From positions 62,001-126,000 of the forward strand of contig CAVZXS010000010.1 of the NCBI GenBank assembly GCA_963779325.1: DNA of 64,000 nt, read 5' to 3'. The notes below the pieces were generated by a model. It saw nothing but the letters and a program-made list of their open reading frames with translations. It did not search any database and had not been told where the DNA came from. Position 1 is the first letter of the stretch. Every line of letters starts with the position of its first letter. This stretch comes from CAVZXS01 sp963779325. Lineage in GTDB: Bacteria > Bacteroidota > Bacteroidia > Chitinophagales > Chitinophagaceae. A program made the position numbers and the translations under genes. Shown piece after piece: positions 1 through 9,540 of the stretch.

Positions 1-1116
1 CAGATGCTTGATACTTGGGGCTTTCATACAAACAGCATCGCTGAATACAAGTTGCTCTTCAGTAACCCGGGTGAGTATTTTACCAATTTATTTCACAATC
101 CATACCAAGGCGGCGTAGAGAAATTTCTGGGTATCAAAGATTCTTACTGGAATGACGCCAAAGGAAATTTTTTTATAAAATTTCTCTCTGTTTTTAACAT
201 ATTCAGCCAGGGCTATTATTATATTAATGTCATATTCTACTCTTTTGTTACTTTATTCGGCCCCATTGCTTTATACAGGGTGATGAAAGATGTATACCCG
301 GAAAAAAAAATCGCCGTGTTGGTGGCCACTTTCCTTATTCCCTCTTTTTTATACTGGACAAGCGGCATTCATAAAGAAGGTTTAATGTTCACGGGTATTG
401 CATTAATTATTTTTCATGTTCATTTTGGATTAAAAGAAAATAAAATCGGTTTCAAAAGGCTGTTTATTATTCTTTTAAGTCTTTCTATCCTCCTGGTTTT
501 AAGAAACTTTCTTTTTGTATTGATTATTCCGGCAATTATGGCATGGGTACTGGCATGGAAGTTCCCGAAAAAAACATTAGCCATTTTTTCCGCCATTTAT
601 ATTGTGTGCGGTATTTTGTTTTTTACACTTCGTTATATCAGCCCTTCTCTTGATTTTCCATTGGCAGTAGTAGACCGTCAAAACGCATTTAGCCAACTGG
701 AGGGCGGTTCCGCTGTACCGATTAAAAAATTAGAACCGGGTTTTATCAGCTTTATTAAGAGTACACCCCAAGCCATTAATTTATCAACCATACGCCCCTA
801 CCCGTCCGATGTAAAACATATTCTTTCGTTGGCGGCCGCCGTAGAAATAAATATTTTACTGTTTCTTTTTATCGTATTCCTGTTTTTAAAAACTAATGTG
901 GTTAAATCAAGGATACCGATCTATTTCTGCGTTTTCTTCTCTTTTTCGGTTTTACTATCTATCGGTTATACGGTTAATTTCCTGGGGGCAATTGTACGAT
1001 ACCGAAGTATCGTGCTACCACTGCTTGTTATTCCTATGATAGCTTCAATAGATTGGCTAAGGATAAATAATTTTTTGTTTAGTAATATTAAAAAAAATAA
1101 TAATGTTTTAAAATAA
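1..1116 (+). CDS. Multi-pass membrane protein, 5' partial
   Basis: The reading frame is open to the left edge, so the N-terminus is missing and the ATG at position 4 may be internal. At least 370 residues are visible. Hydrophobic segments lie near residues 70-95, 105-125, 130-145, 155-190, 195-215 and 285-355. A short conserved-looking stretch, SGIHKEGL near residue 120, sits in the loop after the second visible membrane segment. The build resembles membrane proteins of polysaccharide assembly (polymerase-like or GT-C-like), and Kdo transferase and nucleotide-sugar genes lie within 10 kb, but I recognise no catalytic motif. A role in surface polysaccharide synthesis is inference only. It ends about 120 bp before glutamine synthetase on the same strand. 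Confidence 0.7.
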   Translation, partial: QMLDTWGFHTNSIAEYKLLFSNPGEYFTNLFHNPYQGGVEKFLGIKDSYWNDAKGNFFIKFLSVFNIFSQGYYYINVIFYSFVTLFGPIALYRVMKDVYPEKKIAVLVATFLIPSFLYWTSGIHKEGLMFTGIALIIFHVHFGLKENKIGFKRLFIILLSLSILLVLRNFLFVLIIPAIMAWVLAWKFPKKTLAIFSAIYIVCGILFFTLRYISPSLDFPLAVVDRQNAFSQLEGGSAVPIKKLEPGFISFIKSTPQAINLSTIRPYPSDVKHILSLAAAVEINILLFLFIVFLFLKTNVVKSRIPIYFCVFFSFSVLLSIGYTVNFLGAIVRYRSIVLPLLVIPMIASIDWLRINNFLFSNIKKNNNVLK

Positions 1117-1173
1117 TCATTATTTATTTATTTTTTCGGTTGTTTTTCCACATTTTATACAAAAATGAAATAA

Positions 1174-1181
1174 TATTTTTG
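1174..1181 (+). promoter_or_regulatory. Candidate -7 element of the glutamine synthetase promoter
   Basis: TATTTTTG fits the Bacteroidota -7 consensus TAnnTTTG and lies 56 nt before the preferred glnN start in an AT-rich gap. No clear TTTG -33 box is seen at the usual spacing, so the assignment is tentative. Confidence 0.35.
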
Positions 1182-1237
1182 AAATTATTGGGTGTATCAG
1201 GCTTATTTCCGTTTTTTTGCAAAAAAAATATATCAAT

Positions 1238-3424
1238 ATGTCTCTTCGTTTCAATGCCATCAACAATCTATCCTCCAACCCGGAAGTAAAGATAGATGCA
1301 GCAAAAATTACCGGGCTTTTTGGTTCCAATGTATTTACCAATAAAGTAGCCCGTGAGTTTCTAAGTGACGAGGCTTATAAAAGCCTTATGTCGTCAGTAA
1401 AGGCCGCACAAAAAATTGACCGTGCTATGGCAAGTCAAATTGCCAACGGTATACGTGCCTGGGCCGAGAGTAAAGGTGTTACTCACTTTACACACTGGTT
1501 TCAACCGCTTACAGGTACTACGGCTGAAAAACATGATTCGTTTTTTACGTTGAAAGGTGACGGAACTCCCATTGAACAATTTGAAGGTGATGCGTTGGTT
1601 CAGCAAGAGCCTGATGCGTCTTCTTTCCCCAGCGGCGGATTACGAGCCACTTTTGAGGCAAGGGGTTACACAGCTTGGGATCCCAATTCTCCTGCGTTTA
1701 TTATGGAAATAGGCCAGGGAAAAACACTTTGTATCCCAACTATTTTTGTTTCGTACACAGGACATTCCTTAGATTATAAAGCGCCTTTATTAAAAGCACT
1801 TGATTCATTAAATAAGTCGGCGGTAGATGTTTGTAATTATTTTGATAAAAATGTGACTCGTGTAACCGCTACCCTCGGTTGGGAGCAGGAATATTTTGTA
1901 GTAGATGAGGGATTGTATAATGCAAGACCTGATTTGGTAATGTGCGGTCGTACCATTTACGGACACGGTTCTGCTAAAGGTCAGCAGTTGGAAGATCATT
2001 ATTTCGGTTCTATTCCTGAAAGGGTGTATGCCTATATGAGAGATTATGAAAATGAATCTTATAAATTAGGTATTCCGTTGCGCACCAGGCACAATGAAGT
2101 AGCTCCCGCACAGTTCGAGTGTGCTCCTATTTTTGAAGAAGTAAGCGTGGCTGTAGATCATAATTCATTATTAATGGATGTAATGGACCGGGTTGCACGT
2201 CGTCATAAACTGAGAGTATTGCTGCATGAAAAACCATTTGCCGGTATTAACGGAAGCGGTAAGCACAATAACTGGAGTATGGCAACAGATACCGGTGTTA
2301 ATTTATTAGCACCCGGCAAAACGCCCAAAACCAATTTAATGTTCCTTACTTTTTTTGTAAATACGATTAAAGCGGTACACGATTACGCAGATATCATGCG
2401 TGCATCAATAGCCAGTGCCCAAAACGATCATCGCTTGGGCGCCAATGAAGCGCCGCCGGCTATCATCTCTGTATTTATCGGTCAGTACCTTACCAAAGTA
2501 TTGCAGGATGTAAAGGAAAGAGTTTCGAAAAAAATGGATGAAACCGATGAGAGCATGCTGAAGATTGACATACACAAAAGCATTCCTGAACTGATGATGG
2601 ATAATACGGATCGCAACCGTACTTCACCTTTTGCATTTACCGGAAATAAATTTGAATTCCGTGCCGTGGGTTCTTCCGCCAACTGTGCCAATGCGATGAC
2701 AGTATTGAACACCGTAATGGCCGATACGCTTAAGCAATTTAAAAAAGACGTAGATGCATTAATAGAAAAAGGTGAAAAGAAAGAGATAGCTATTATGCAC
2801 GTAATACGTGAGTACATTGTGGCCAGCGAAAAAATATTGTTTGAAGGTGACGGCTACAGCGAAGCATGGGAAAAAGAAGCGGAGAAAAGAGGATTGCCCA
2901 ATGTAAAAACAACGCCTTTGGCACTGGATGCAATGGTAACTGATAAAGCCAAGCATCTTTTTGAAAGCAATAAGATTTATACGCACAGCGAACTGGAAGC
3001 AAGACATGAGATAGAATTGGAAAAGTATATTAAGAAGGTACAGATAGAAAGCCGTATGATGGGCGAACTGGCTACCAGTCATATTTTACCCGCTGCCATA
3101 CGTTACCAAAATTTACTTGCCAACAACATTAAAGGATTGAAAGAAGCGGGCATTAAAGAATCCGGCTATAATAACCAGAAACAAATTTTGGAAAAAATAT
3201 CGGAGCACATTAATAAAACAAGTGATTTGGTAGAAAAAATGATAGAAGCAAGAAAAATAGCTAATAAGATTACCGATACACGTAAAATGGCTATTGCTTA
3301 CCAGGCCGATATTAAGGATGCGTTCTTTGACCAAATACGCTACCACGCAGATAAATTAGAACTGCTGGTAGATGATCGCGAATGGTATTTGCCAAAGTAC
3401 AGGGAGTTATTATTCTTACGATAA
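1238..3424 (+). CDS. glnN: Glutamine synthetase type III
   Basis: ATP-dependent synthesis of glutamine from glutamate and ammonia in the cytoplasm. The length, 728 aa from the ATG at 1238, is that of the large GSIII class rather than the roughly 470 aa of GSI. Visible motifs are GWEQEYFVVD near residue 214 (metal-binding glutamates), RHNEVAPAQFE near 283 and GINGSGKHNNWS near 338 (glutamate/ATP site). The C-terminal 150 residues are helical and charged, as in GSIII. The frame is open back to a TTG at 1217, but MSLRFNAI from the ATG is the usual family N-terminus, so I chose 1238. A hairpin terminator follows directly. It appears to be a single-gene unit; no regulator of nitrogen metabolism is adjacent. 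Confidence 0.97.
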   Translation: MSLRFNAINNLSSNPEVKIDAAKITGLFGSNVFTNKVAREFLSDEAYKSLMSSVKAAQKIDRAMASQIANGIRAWAESKGVTHFTHWFQPLTGTTAEKHDSFFTLKGDGTPIEQFEGDALVQQEPDASSFPSGGLRATFEARGYTAWDPNSPAFIMEIGQGKTLCIPTIFVSYTGHSLDYKAPLLKALDSLNKSAVDVCNYFDKNVTRVTATLGWEQEYFVVDEGLYNARPDLVMCGRTIYGHGSAKGQQLEDHYFGSIPERVYAYMRDYENESYKLGIPLRTRHNEVAPAQFECAPIFEEVSVAVDHNSLLMDVMDRVARRHKLRVLLHEKPFAGINGSGKHNNWSMATDTGVNLLAPGKTPKTNLMFLTFFVNTIKAVHDYADIMRASIASAQNDHRLGANEAPPAIISVFIGQYLTKVLQDVKERVSKKMDETDESMLKIDIHKSIPELMMDNTDRNRTSPFAFTGNKFEFRAVGSSANCANAMTVLNTVMADTLKQFKKDVDALIEKGEKKEIAIMHVIREYIVASEKILFEGDGYSEAWEKEAEKRGLPNVKTTPLALDAMVTDKAKHLFESNKIYTHSELEARHEIELEKYIKKVQIESRMMGELATSHILPAAIRYQNLLANNIKGLKEAGIKESGYNNQKQILEKISEHINKTSDLVEKMIEARKIANKITDTRKMAIAYQADIKDAFFDQIRYHADKLELLVDDREWYLPKYRELLFLR

Positions 3425-3447
3425 AAAGTAAGATTTTCATCTTATAC

Positions 3448-3477
3448 AAAGCCGCTCATTTTACGGGCGGCTTTTTT
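3448..3477 (+). terminator. Rho-independent terminator of glnN
   Basis: A 7-bp stem, AAGCCGC (3449-3455) with GCGGCTT (3467-3473), is followed by a run of T. It sits 24 nt after the glnN stop and before the convergent thymidine kinase gene. Confidence 0.8.
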
Positions 3478-3502
3478 GTGTATATAAAATAAATATAAAA
3501 GA

Positions 3503-4072
3503 CTATTTTACTTCATAATAGCATTTCCTGCATCGCGGTTCATACACATCTTTTTCACCCAACATTACTTGGTCATCGTTGGGAATTTTGCGGTAACTGT
3601 AGTTGGCGATATTTCCGCATTGCATACAAATAGCATGCAACTTAGTTACATAATCAGCTTTGGCAAGTATAAAAGGCATTTGCCCGAAGGGTTTACCCGA
3701 AAAATCCATATCTAACCCGGCCACAATAACCCGAATGCCCCTGTAAGCCAGTTCGTCGCATACATTTGGCAACTCGTCATCAAAAAATTGGGCCTCGTCT
3801 ATACCAATTACATCCACACCTTGCGCCAGCAGTAATATTTTTTGCGAATTGTCGATGGGCGTTGACTGTATGGCATTTTCATCATGCGATACGATTTTTA
3901 TTTCATCGTACCGTGTATCCACGGCAGGTTTAAAGATTTCCACTTTCAGGTTGGCAATCTTTACTCTTTTCAGGCGCCGTATCAGTTCTTCCGTCTTTCC
4001 GCTGAACATAGATCCGCAGATAACTTCAATCCATCCTCTTTTCTCTCCTCTTAAGTTGGGTTCGATAAACAT
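3503..4072 (-). CDS. tdk: Thymidine kinase (type II, TK1-like)
   Basis: Phosphorylates thymidine with ATP for nucleotide salvage. The protein has 189 aa, normal for bacterial TK1-like enzymes. The P-loop GSMFSGKT is at residues 20-27, the Walker B/catalytic segment GIDEAQFFDD is near residue 94, and the structural zinc site is formed by CMQC near residue 148 and CRKC near residue 182. The lasso-loop tyrosine region YSYRK lies between the cysteine pairs. It is convergent with glnN. thyA and folA, 34 kb away, provide the de novo branch of the same pathway. Confidence 0.96.
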   Translation of the reverse strand: MFIEPNLRGEKRGWIEVICGSMFSGKTEELIRRLKRVKIANLKVEIFKPAVDTRYDEIKIVSHDENAIQSTPIDNSQKILLLAQGVDVIGIDEAQFFDDELPNVCDELAYRGIRVIVAGLDMDFSGKPFGQMPFILAKADYVTKLHAICMQCGNIANYSYRKIPNDDQVMLGEKDVYEPRCRKCYYEVK

Positions 4073-4219
4073 TGTTAATATTCAGTTTTTCTTTTTGCAC
4101 TATTTCATTGTTGGCAAACAGTTTGTAACTTCAATAAATGATTTACTGATTTGTGTGCAACCATTTCTTTAAAATCAATTACTATTCAATATCAAAGGTT
4201 TCAAAAGTAATATAAACAA

Positions 4220-4939
4220 ATGGAACGTATAGGGATTCTGATTAACAAATTAAAAGAACAGTATGAGCAAAATGCCGATGCCGGTCAATTGCAGATAACC
4301 CTGCAAATGCTTCAGTCCGAGTTACTTCAATATCAGGCAAAGGGCTACAGCAATTTGAGCAGTTCCAAAGTATCGGTTACTATGCCCAAGTCGATGCAGG
4401 GGCATTTCAGCGGCGGCGCATTTGAAGAAAAACCGATCGACAATGTTATTCCTTCCGTTTCACACATAGAAAAACTGCCTGGACTTGAAACGCCGGTAAC
4501 AAAATATGAAGAAAAAGCAGCCGTTGCCGCCGTAAAACCCCGGGTAGATATTGCTTTTGAAATACCGGCAAGTGACATACCAACATTGGCCCATCAACCC
4601 GGTGCTAAAGAAATAAATGATATGATTGCCGCCGGCAACAAATCACTGAATGATAAATTGGGCGTCGGCAATACCGAATTAGGTGAAACATTAAAAGAAA
4701 GTCCTATAAAAGATTTGCGAAAAGCCATCGGCATCAATGATCGTTTTGTTTTTGTAAACGAGTTGTTTCGCGGAGATGAGGCAATGTATGAGCGAAGTAT
4801 CAAAACCATCAATGCTTTTGCCATTTACCCCGAAGCTGAATACTGGATTAACCGCGAACTGAAAGTAAAAATAGGTTGGAATGAAAATAAAGAAGCCGTT
4901 AAGCACTTTTATCAATTGGTTAAAAGACGGTTTACCTGA
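4220..4939 (+). CDS. Conserved hypothetical cytoplasmic protein
   Basis: A 239-residue protein without signal peptide or membrane segment. The first 40 residues form a helix rich in Gln and Leu (MERIGILINKLKEQYEQN), the middle (45-155) is low-complexity and probably disordered, and the C-terminal 75 residues (from DLRKAIGINDRFVFVNELF) look like a compact conserved domain ending in HFYQLVKRRFT. I recognise the general type from Bacteroidota genomes but know no function. It runs convergently into waaA with a 28-bp overlap of the two 3' ends and is divergent from tdk. Confidence 0.75.
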   Translation: MERIGILINKLKEQYEQNADAGQLQITLQMLQSELLQYQAKGYSNLSSSKVSVTMPKSMQGHFSGGAFEEKPIDNVIPSVSHIEKLPGLETPVTKYEEKAAVAAVKPRVDIAFEIPASDIPTLAHQPGAKEINDMIAAGNKSLNDKLGVGNTELGETLKESPIKDLRKAIGINDRFVFVNELFRGDEAMYERSIKTINAFAIYPEAEYWINRELKVKIGWNENKEAVKHFYQLVKRRFT

Positions 4940-6207
4940 ATATAATCCATAATTTTCGCCGTCGCTCCCCGTTTACTTTGTACATAATTTTTTGATGCAT
5001 CACCCGTTTCTTTCAAATAAATTTCATCGCACAATAAATCATTCAGTACTTCTTCCAGCTCCAATGCACTATTAATAGAAATACCGCCACCGATTTCTAC
5101 CAGTTCTGCTGCTTCAATATATTTTTCGTACACCGGGCCGAATAATACCGGCTTACCGTATACGGCAGATTCCAATACATTATGCACTCCGTCGCCGCCA
5201 AAGCCTCCGCCAACATAGGTTATATCAGCGTAACGGTACAACTTCGCAAGCATCCCTATATTATCAATGATGAGAACATTAGCAAAGCCGGCATGCATAT
5301 CCATATCATCGTCATGCGCACCGGCAGTTATTTTTTGAAGTACGGAAAAACGTATTGTATGTTGAAACAGTTTTTCTATATCCTTTAAATGTTCTTCATA
5401 AATTTCGTGCGGAGCAATGATAAATTTTATCCCGGGATGTGCATTGGCATAATGATCCAATTCCTCTTCATCCTCGGGCCAAGTACTGCCGGCTACTACA
5501 ATTTTCGCAGTACCGCAAAATTTTTCAACCTCCTGTATCGGAGTAAATTTTTCGGCAATGGCTACTACCCTGTCAAATCTTGTATCGCCTGTTTGCAGTG
5601 CATCAATGTTTATTGCGGAAAGAAGTGATGCTGATGTTTTATCCTGTACAAATATTCGTGTAAAAAAAGAAAGCATCTTTCTTTGAAAACCGCCGTACCA
5701 TTTAAAAAATGATTGCTGTTTTCTGAATGCTGCTGATACAAGCAGCAACGGTATTTTTCTTTGATCGATTTCTTTTAAATAATAAAACCAAAAGTCATAT
5801 TTAACTAAGAGTACCAGGCTCGGGTTGATAGCATCTAAAAATCGTTTGGCGTTTCGGGGGCCGTCCATAGGCAGATAAAAAATATAATCAGCCCCTTTAT
5901 ATTCTTTTTGCACTTCATAGCCGCTGGGAGAAAAAAATGTAAGTACAATTTGGGTTCCGGGATAATCTGCCTTTATTTTTTCCAATAATGGCCGGCCCTG
6001 CTCAAACTCGCCCAAACTGGCACAATGCATCCAAATCGGCCTTTGATGATTTCCTGCTGTCCGTTGATTATCAATGGCAATACGTATTTTTTCAAAAATA
6101 TTCCTCCTTCCTTCTATCCATGCCTTTGCCTTGGGATTCCACAGCGAGACTATACGAATACCGGTTGTATACAAATTGCAGAAAAACGAATAAAAAAAGA
6201 CTCCCAA
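4912..6207 (-). CDS. waaA: 3-deoxy-D-manno-octulosonic acid transferase
   Basis: Transfers Kdo from CMP-Kdo to the lipid A precursor at the inner membrane, an essential step of LPS core synthesis. The protein has 431 aa, typical for the GT30 family. An N-terminal hydrophobic anchor (about residues 4-20) is followed by the acceptor-binding domain with WMHCASLGEFEQGRPLLEKI near residue 58 (catalytic Glu in GEFEQ). The C-terminal GT-B half contains the nucleotide site region TYVGGGFGGDGVHNVLE near residue 330. The last 28 bp overlap the convergent gene 4220-4939. A possible -7 box, reverse complement of CAAATGTA, lies at 6232-6239. Confidence 0.94.
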   Translation of the reverse strand: MGVFFYSFFCNLYTTGIRIVSLWNPKAKAWIEGRRNIFEKIRIAIDNQRTAGNHQRPIWMHCASLGEFEQGRPLLEKIKADYPGTQIVLTFFSPSGYEVQKEYKGADYIFYLPMDGPRNAKRFLDAINPSLVLLVKYDFWFYYLKEIDQRKIPLLLVSAAFRKQQSFFKWYGGFQRKMLSFFTRIFVQDKTSASLLSAINIDALQTGDTRFDRVVAIAEKFTPIQEVEKFCGTAKIVVAGSTWPEDEEELDHYANAHPGIKFIIAPHEIYEEHLKDIEKLFQHTIRFSVLQKITAGAHDDDMDMHAGFANVLIIDNIGMLAKLYRYADITYVGGGFGGDGVHNVLESAVYGKPVLFGPVYEKYIEAAELVEIGGGISINSALELEEVLNDLLCDEIYLKETGDASKNYVQSKRGATAKIMDYIQVNRLLTN

Positions 6208-6383
6208 GAGATTTGATTTTTAATTACAAAGCAAATGTAAAAGCAAACGGGTAAACTAACCGTATTTTACTATTTTTGCCGCACTTTAGCCAAAACCGAA
6301 GTCCTTAGTAAAAAATTGAAAACTGTAAGGCTCTTAACCGGGCCTGAACTTACTTCGTACTTCCTAAATCGTATTTATTATCT

Positions 6384-7529
6384 ATGCGGCCGATACAGAT
6401 GGTGGATACTCAAACGCAGTATCAAAAAATAAAACAGGAGGTTGACAGTGCCATTACCGCTGTTTTAGACAGTTCGGCGTATATAAATGGTAAAGCCGTT
6501 CAGGATTTTGCCGCTAACCTCGCCAATTATCTATCAGTAAAAAATGTAATTCCCTGCGCCAACGGAACTGACGCTTTACAAATTGCGATGATGGCTTTGA
6601 ATCTGAAGCCGGGTGATGAAGTGATTACGCCGTCATTTACTTACATAGCTACTACCGAAGTAATTGCTTTATTAAAATTAACGCCGGTATTTGCGGAAGT
6701 TGATCCCAAAACATTTTGTATTGACCCCGAATATTTACGGAAATTAATTACTCCCAAAACTAAGGCGATTGTTCCCGTTCATTTGTACGGACAAGCGGCC
6801 CCCATGGAGGAAATAATGGCTATAGCTAAAGAATATAATCTTTATGTGATTGAAGATAACGCACAGGCTATCGGCAGCGATTATACATTCAGTAACGGAA
6901 TTAAAAAGAAAACAGGTACCATCGGTTATATCGGTTCCACTTCTTTTTATCCATCAAAAAATTTAGGCGCCTTTGGCGATGGCGGGGCACTATGTACAAA
7001 TGATGATACATTAGCCGCTAAAATGAAAATGATTGCCAATCACGGGCAAACTGAAAGATATTATCATGATGTAGTAGGCTGTAACAGCCGGTTAGATACC
7101 ATACAAGCCGCCGTGCTGAATGAGAAACTAAAACACCTTGATGAATATATTGCTGCAAGAAGAACAGTGGCTGATTTTTACGATGCCGCTTTTACAGGTA
7201 ATAAAAAAATAAGCACGCCTTTCCGTGCAGTATACAGCAATCATGTCTTTCATCAGTACACAATTGTTTTAAATGGTGTTGAAAACATAAGTGCTTATCG
7301 TGACGGCCTGAATAAATTCCTTGCGGATAATAAAATTCCGTCGATGATTTATTATCCGGTACCCGGCCACAAACAAAAAATGTTTGCTTCCTTCGGTTCG
7401 GCGGCTGTTTCATTACCTGTAACCGATTGGCTGACAGAAAGAGTAATTTCTTTGCCCGTACATACCGAAATGGATAAAGAACAACTGGCGTTTATAACAA
7501 CCAAAGTACTCGAGTATGTAAGCAAATAA
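6384..7529 (+). CDS. DegT/DnrJ/EryC1/StrS family PLP aminotransferase
   Basis: A PLP-dependent sugar aminotransferase of 381 aa, the family's usual length, that aminates a keto group on a nucleotide sugar. The Schiff-base lysine lies in FYPSKNLGAFGDGGAL near residue 190. CANGTDALQIAM near residue 58 and EDNAQAIGS near residue 160 hold the phosphate and pyridine ring contacts. It starts a four-gene same-strand run with a nucleotide-sugar dehydrogenase, rmlC and rmlD (gaps 95, 51 and 23 nt), so it probably makes an amino sugar for surface polysaccharide. The exact substrate cannot be told from sequence. A candidate -7 box TATTTTTG is at 6271-6278. Confidence 0.93.
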   Translation: MRPIQMVDTQTQYQKIKQEVDSAITAVLDSSAYINGKAVQDFAANLANYLSVKNVIPCANGTDALQIAMMALNLKPGDEVITPSFTYIATTEVIALLKLTPVFAEVDPKTFCIDPEYLRKLITPKTKAIVPVHLYGQAAPMEEIMAIAKEYNLYVIEDNAQAIGSDYTFSNGIKKKTGTIGYIGSTSFYPSKNLGAFGDGGALCTNDDTLAAKMKMIANHGQTERYYHDVVGCNSRLDTIQAAVLNEKLKHLDEYIAARRTVADFYDAAFTGNKKISTPFRAVYSNHVFHQYTIVLNGVENISAYRDGLNKFLADNKIPSMIYYPVPGHKQKMFASFGSAAVSLPVTDWLTERVISLPVHTEMDKEQLAFITTKVLEYVSK

Positions 7530-7624
7530 GTTTAAGAATTATTCTAAACAATTATTTAAAAGAAACCGGCTAAAAGAAAAATACCCGCCCTTATAAAAAA
7601 TAATTAAGTAAAATTAAAAAAACC

Positions 7625-8914
7625 ATGTACCAACAATTAATTGACAAAAAAGAAAAATTGGCAGTAATAGGCTTAGGCTATGTAGGCTTACCTATAGCAT
7701 TGGAGTTCGCCCGTCATACATCCGTAATTGGCTTTGATATTAACGAAAAAAGAATTGCATTGATGAAACAGGGTATTGACCCCAGCAATGAATTGGAGCC
7801 AGATGCATTCAACGGTTGCGATATAACATTTACCAACTCATTGGATGTATTGAGACAAGCCAAGTTTTTTGTAGTGGCAGTTCCTACACCTGTAGATGAA
7901 CACAATGTACCTGACTTAACTCCCGTACAAAAAGCATCGGAAACAATTGGTAAAGTGGTAAAGAAAGGCGACTACGTAGTATTTGAATCTACCGTTTACC
8001 CGGGTTGTACCGAAGAAGATTGCCTGCCAATAATAGAAAAATTATCAGGGCTGAAAAATATTATTGATTTCAAACTGGGTTACTCGCCTGAAAGAATAAA
8101 CCCGGGAGATAAAGTGCATACATTGGCCAACGTAGTGAAAGTAGTTTCGGGTTGTGATGCAGAATCTTTGGAACAAATAGCAAAAGTATACGAGCTGGTT
8201 GTAACTGCCGGCGTACACCGTGCATCGTGCATTAAAGTGGCTGAGGCAGCAAAGATTATTGAAAATACCCAACGAGATTTGAATATCGCTTTAATGAACG
8301 AGCTCTCCATCATTTTTGATAAAATGGGAATTAATACCTACGAAGTATTAGAAGCCGCAGGTACTAAATGGAATTTTTTAAAATTTCAACCGGGCTTGGT
8401 TGGCGGACATTGTATTGGTGTAGACCCGTACTATCTTACACACAAAGCAAAAGAGCTCGGCTACAATTCTGAAGTGATACTGGCCGGCCGCAGCATTAAT
8501 GATAATATGGCGAAATATGTAGCTGAAAAAGTAGTGCAGCATATTATTAAGAACAACGGTAATGTAAAAACCTCGAAGGTATTGGTAAAGGGCGCCACCT
8601 TTAAAGAAAATGTAAGTGATATACGCAATTCGAAAGTGGCAGATGTGGTTAAAGCGCTTCAATCATTTTATGTAAATGTAGAAGTAGAAGATCCGCACGC
8701 CGACAGCGATGAATTACATCACGAATACGGATTCAGGCTGGCCGAAAAAATAAGCAATGATTACGATGCAGTAATTATTACCGTACCGCATCATGCATTT
8801 ACCGATCTTGACGGCAAATATTTTGAAAGCATTACAAATCCGCATGCCCTTATTGCCGATTTGAAAGGAATTTTTAAAAACAAAATAACAAACCGGGCAT
8901 ATTGGAGCTTATAA
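7625..8914 (+). CDS. Nucleotide-sugar dehydrogenase (TviB/WbpO type)
   Basis: NAD-dependent oxidation of a UDP-HexNAc to the uronic acid; 429 aa, typical for the UDP-glucose/GDP-mannose dehydrogenase family. The Rossmann motif GLGYVG is at residues 17-22, the middle segment has YSPERINPGDKVH, and the catalytic cysteine lies in GGHCIGVDPYYLT near residue 263. The C-terminal UDP-binding domain carries KGATFKENVSDIRNSKV. The GGHCIGVDPYYL and DIRNSK signatures favour the UDP-GlcNAc/GalNAc dehydrogenase branch (WbpA/WbpO/TviB) over UDP-glucose dehydrogenase. Its partner aminotransferase lies directly upstream, suggesting an amino-uronic acid product. Confidence 0.93.
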   Translation: MYQQLIDKKEKLAVIGLGYVGLPIALEFARHTSVIGFDINEKRIALMKQGIDPSNELEPDAFNGCDITFTNSLDVLRQAKFFVVAVPTPVDEHNVPDLTPVQKASETIGKVVKKGDYVVFESTVYPGCTEEDCLPIIEKLSGLKNIIDFKLGYSPERINPGDKVHTLANVVKVVSGCDAESLEQIAKVYELVVTAGVHRASCIKVAEAAKIIENTQRDLNIALMNELSIIFDKMGINTYEVLEAAGTKWNFLKFQPGLVGGHCIGVDPYYLTHKAKELGYNSEVILAGRSINDNMAKYVAEKVVQHIIKNNGNVKTSKVLVKGATFKENVSDIRNSKVADVVKALQSFYVNVEVEDPHADSDELHHEYGFRLAEKISNDYDAVIITVPHHAFTDLDGKYFESITNPHALIADLKGIFKNKITNRAYWSL

Positions 8915-8965
8915 CTTTATAAGTTTGCACAGTAGCCGATAACCATTTATTATTAAAAAATAATT

Positions 8966-9517
8966 ATGCCTTTTATAAAAACGGAGTTAGAAGGGCTTTT
9001 GATTTTTGAACCGAAAGTATTTGAAGACAGCCGCGGATACTTTTTTGAAGCCTATAATAACAGCGTGTTCAAAGAAGCCGGCGTCAATATGAATTTTGTA
9101 CAGGACAATCAGTCACAATCTTCATACGGCGTTATACGCGGTTTGCATTATCAAAACAATCCGCATGCACAAACAAAATTAGTTCGCGTACTGGTAGGTA
9201 CTATACTGGATATAGCGGTTGATATTCGCAAAAGTTCAGGTACTTACGGTAAGGCTTTTGCCATAGAGTTGTCAGCCGAAAATAAAAAACAACTGTTCAT
9301 TCCGCCCGGTTTTGCACACGGCTTCTCCGTACTGAGTGAAAAAGCAGTGGTATTGTATAAATGTGATGCATTGTATAATAAAGAAAGCGAAGGGGGAATT
9401 ATTTATAATGACCCCGCTTTAGCGATCGATTGGCAAATACCGGCTGACAAAGCGATTGTATCTGACAAAGACAAACTGCTGCCCGTACTAAAAGGCTGTA
9501 AAAACAATTTTGAATAA
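8966..9517 (+). CDS. rmlC: dTDP-4-dehydrorhamnose 3,5-epimerase
   Basis: Third step of dTDP-L-rhamnose synthesis: double epimerisation at C3 and C5 of the 4-keto-6-deoxy sugar. The protein has 183 aa with a cupin fold. The catalytic His lies in IRGLHYQNNP near residue 60, the substrate-binding segment is VDIRKSSGTYGK near residue 90, and the strand IPPGFAHGFSVLSE near residue 112 and Tyr in VVLYKCD near residue 131 follow. It is 23 nt upstream of rmlD. The first two enzymes, RmlA and RmlB, are not in this run; the nucleotidyltransferase at 19623 is a different, longer type. Confidence 0.96.
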   Translation: MPFIKTELEGLLIFEPKVFEDSRGYFFEAYNNSVFKEAGVNMNFVQDNQSQSSYGVIRGLHYQNNPHAQTKLVRVLVGTILDIAVDIRKSSGTYGKAFAIELSAENKKQLFIPPGFAHGFSVLSEKAVVLYKCDALYNKESEGGIIYNDPALAIDWQIPADKAIVSDKDKLLPVLKGCKNNFE

Positions 9518-9540
9518 TTTTTAAAATTATTATTTACAGT

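Noticed and set aside
1120..1341. Minus-strand frame overlapping the glnN start
   Set aside because: Lies over the AT-rich promoter and the N-terminus of glnN; composition is not protein-like and there is no family resemblance.
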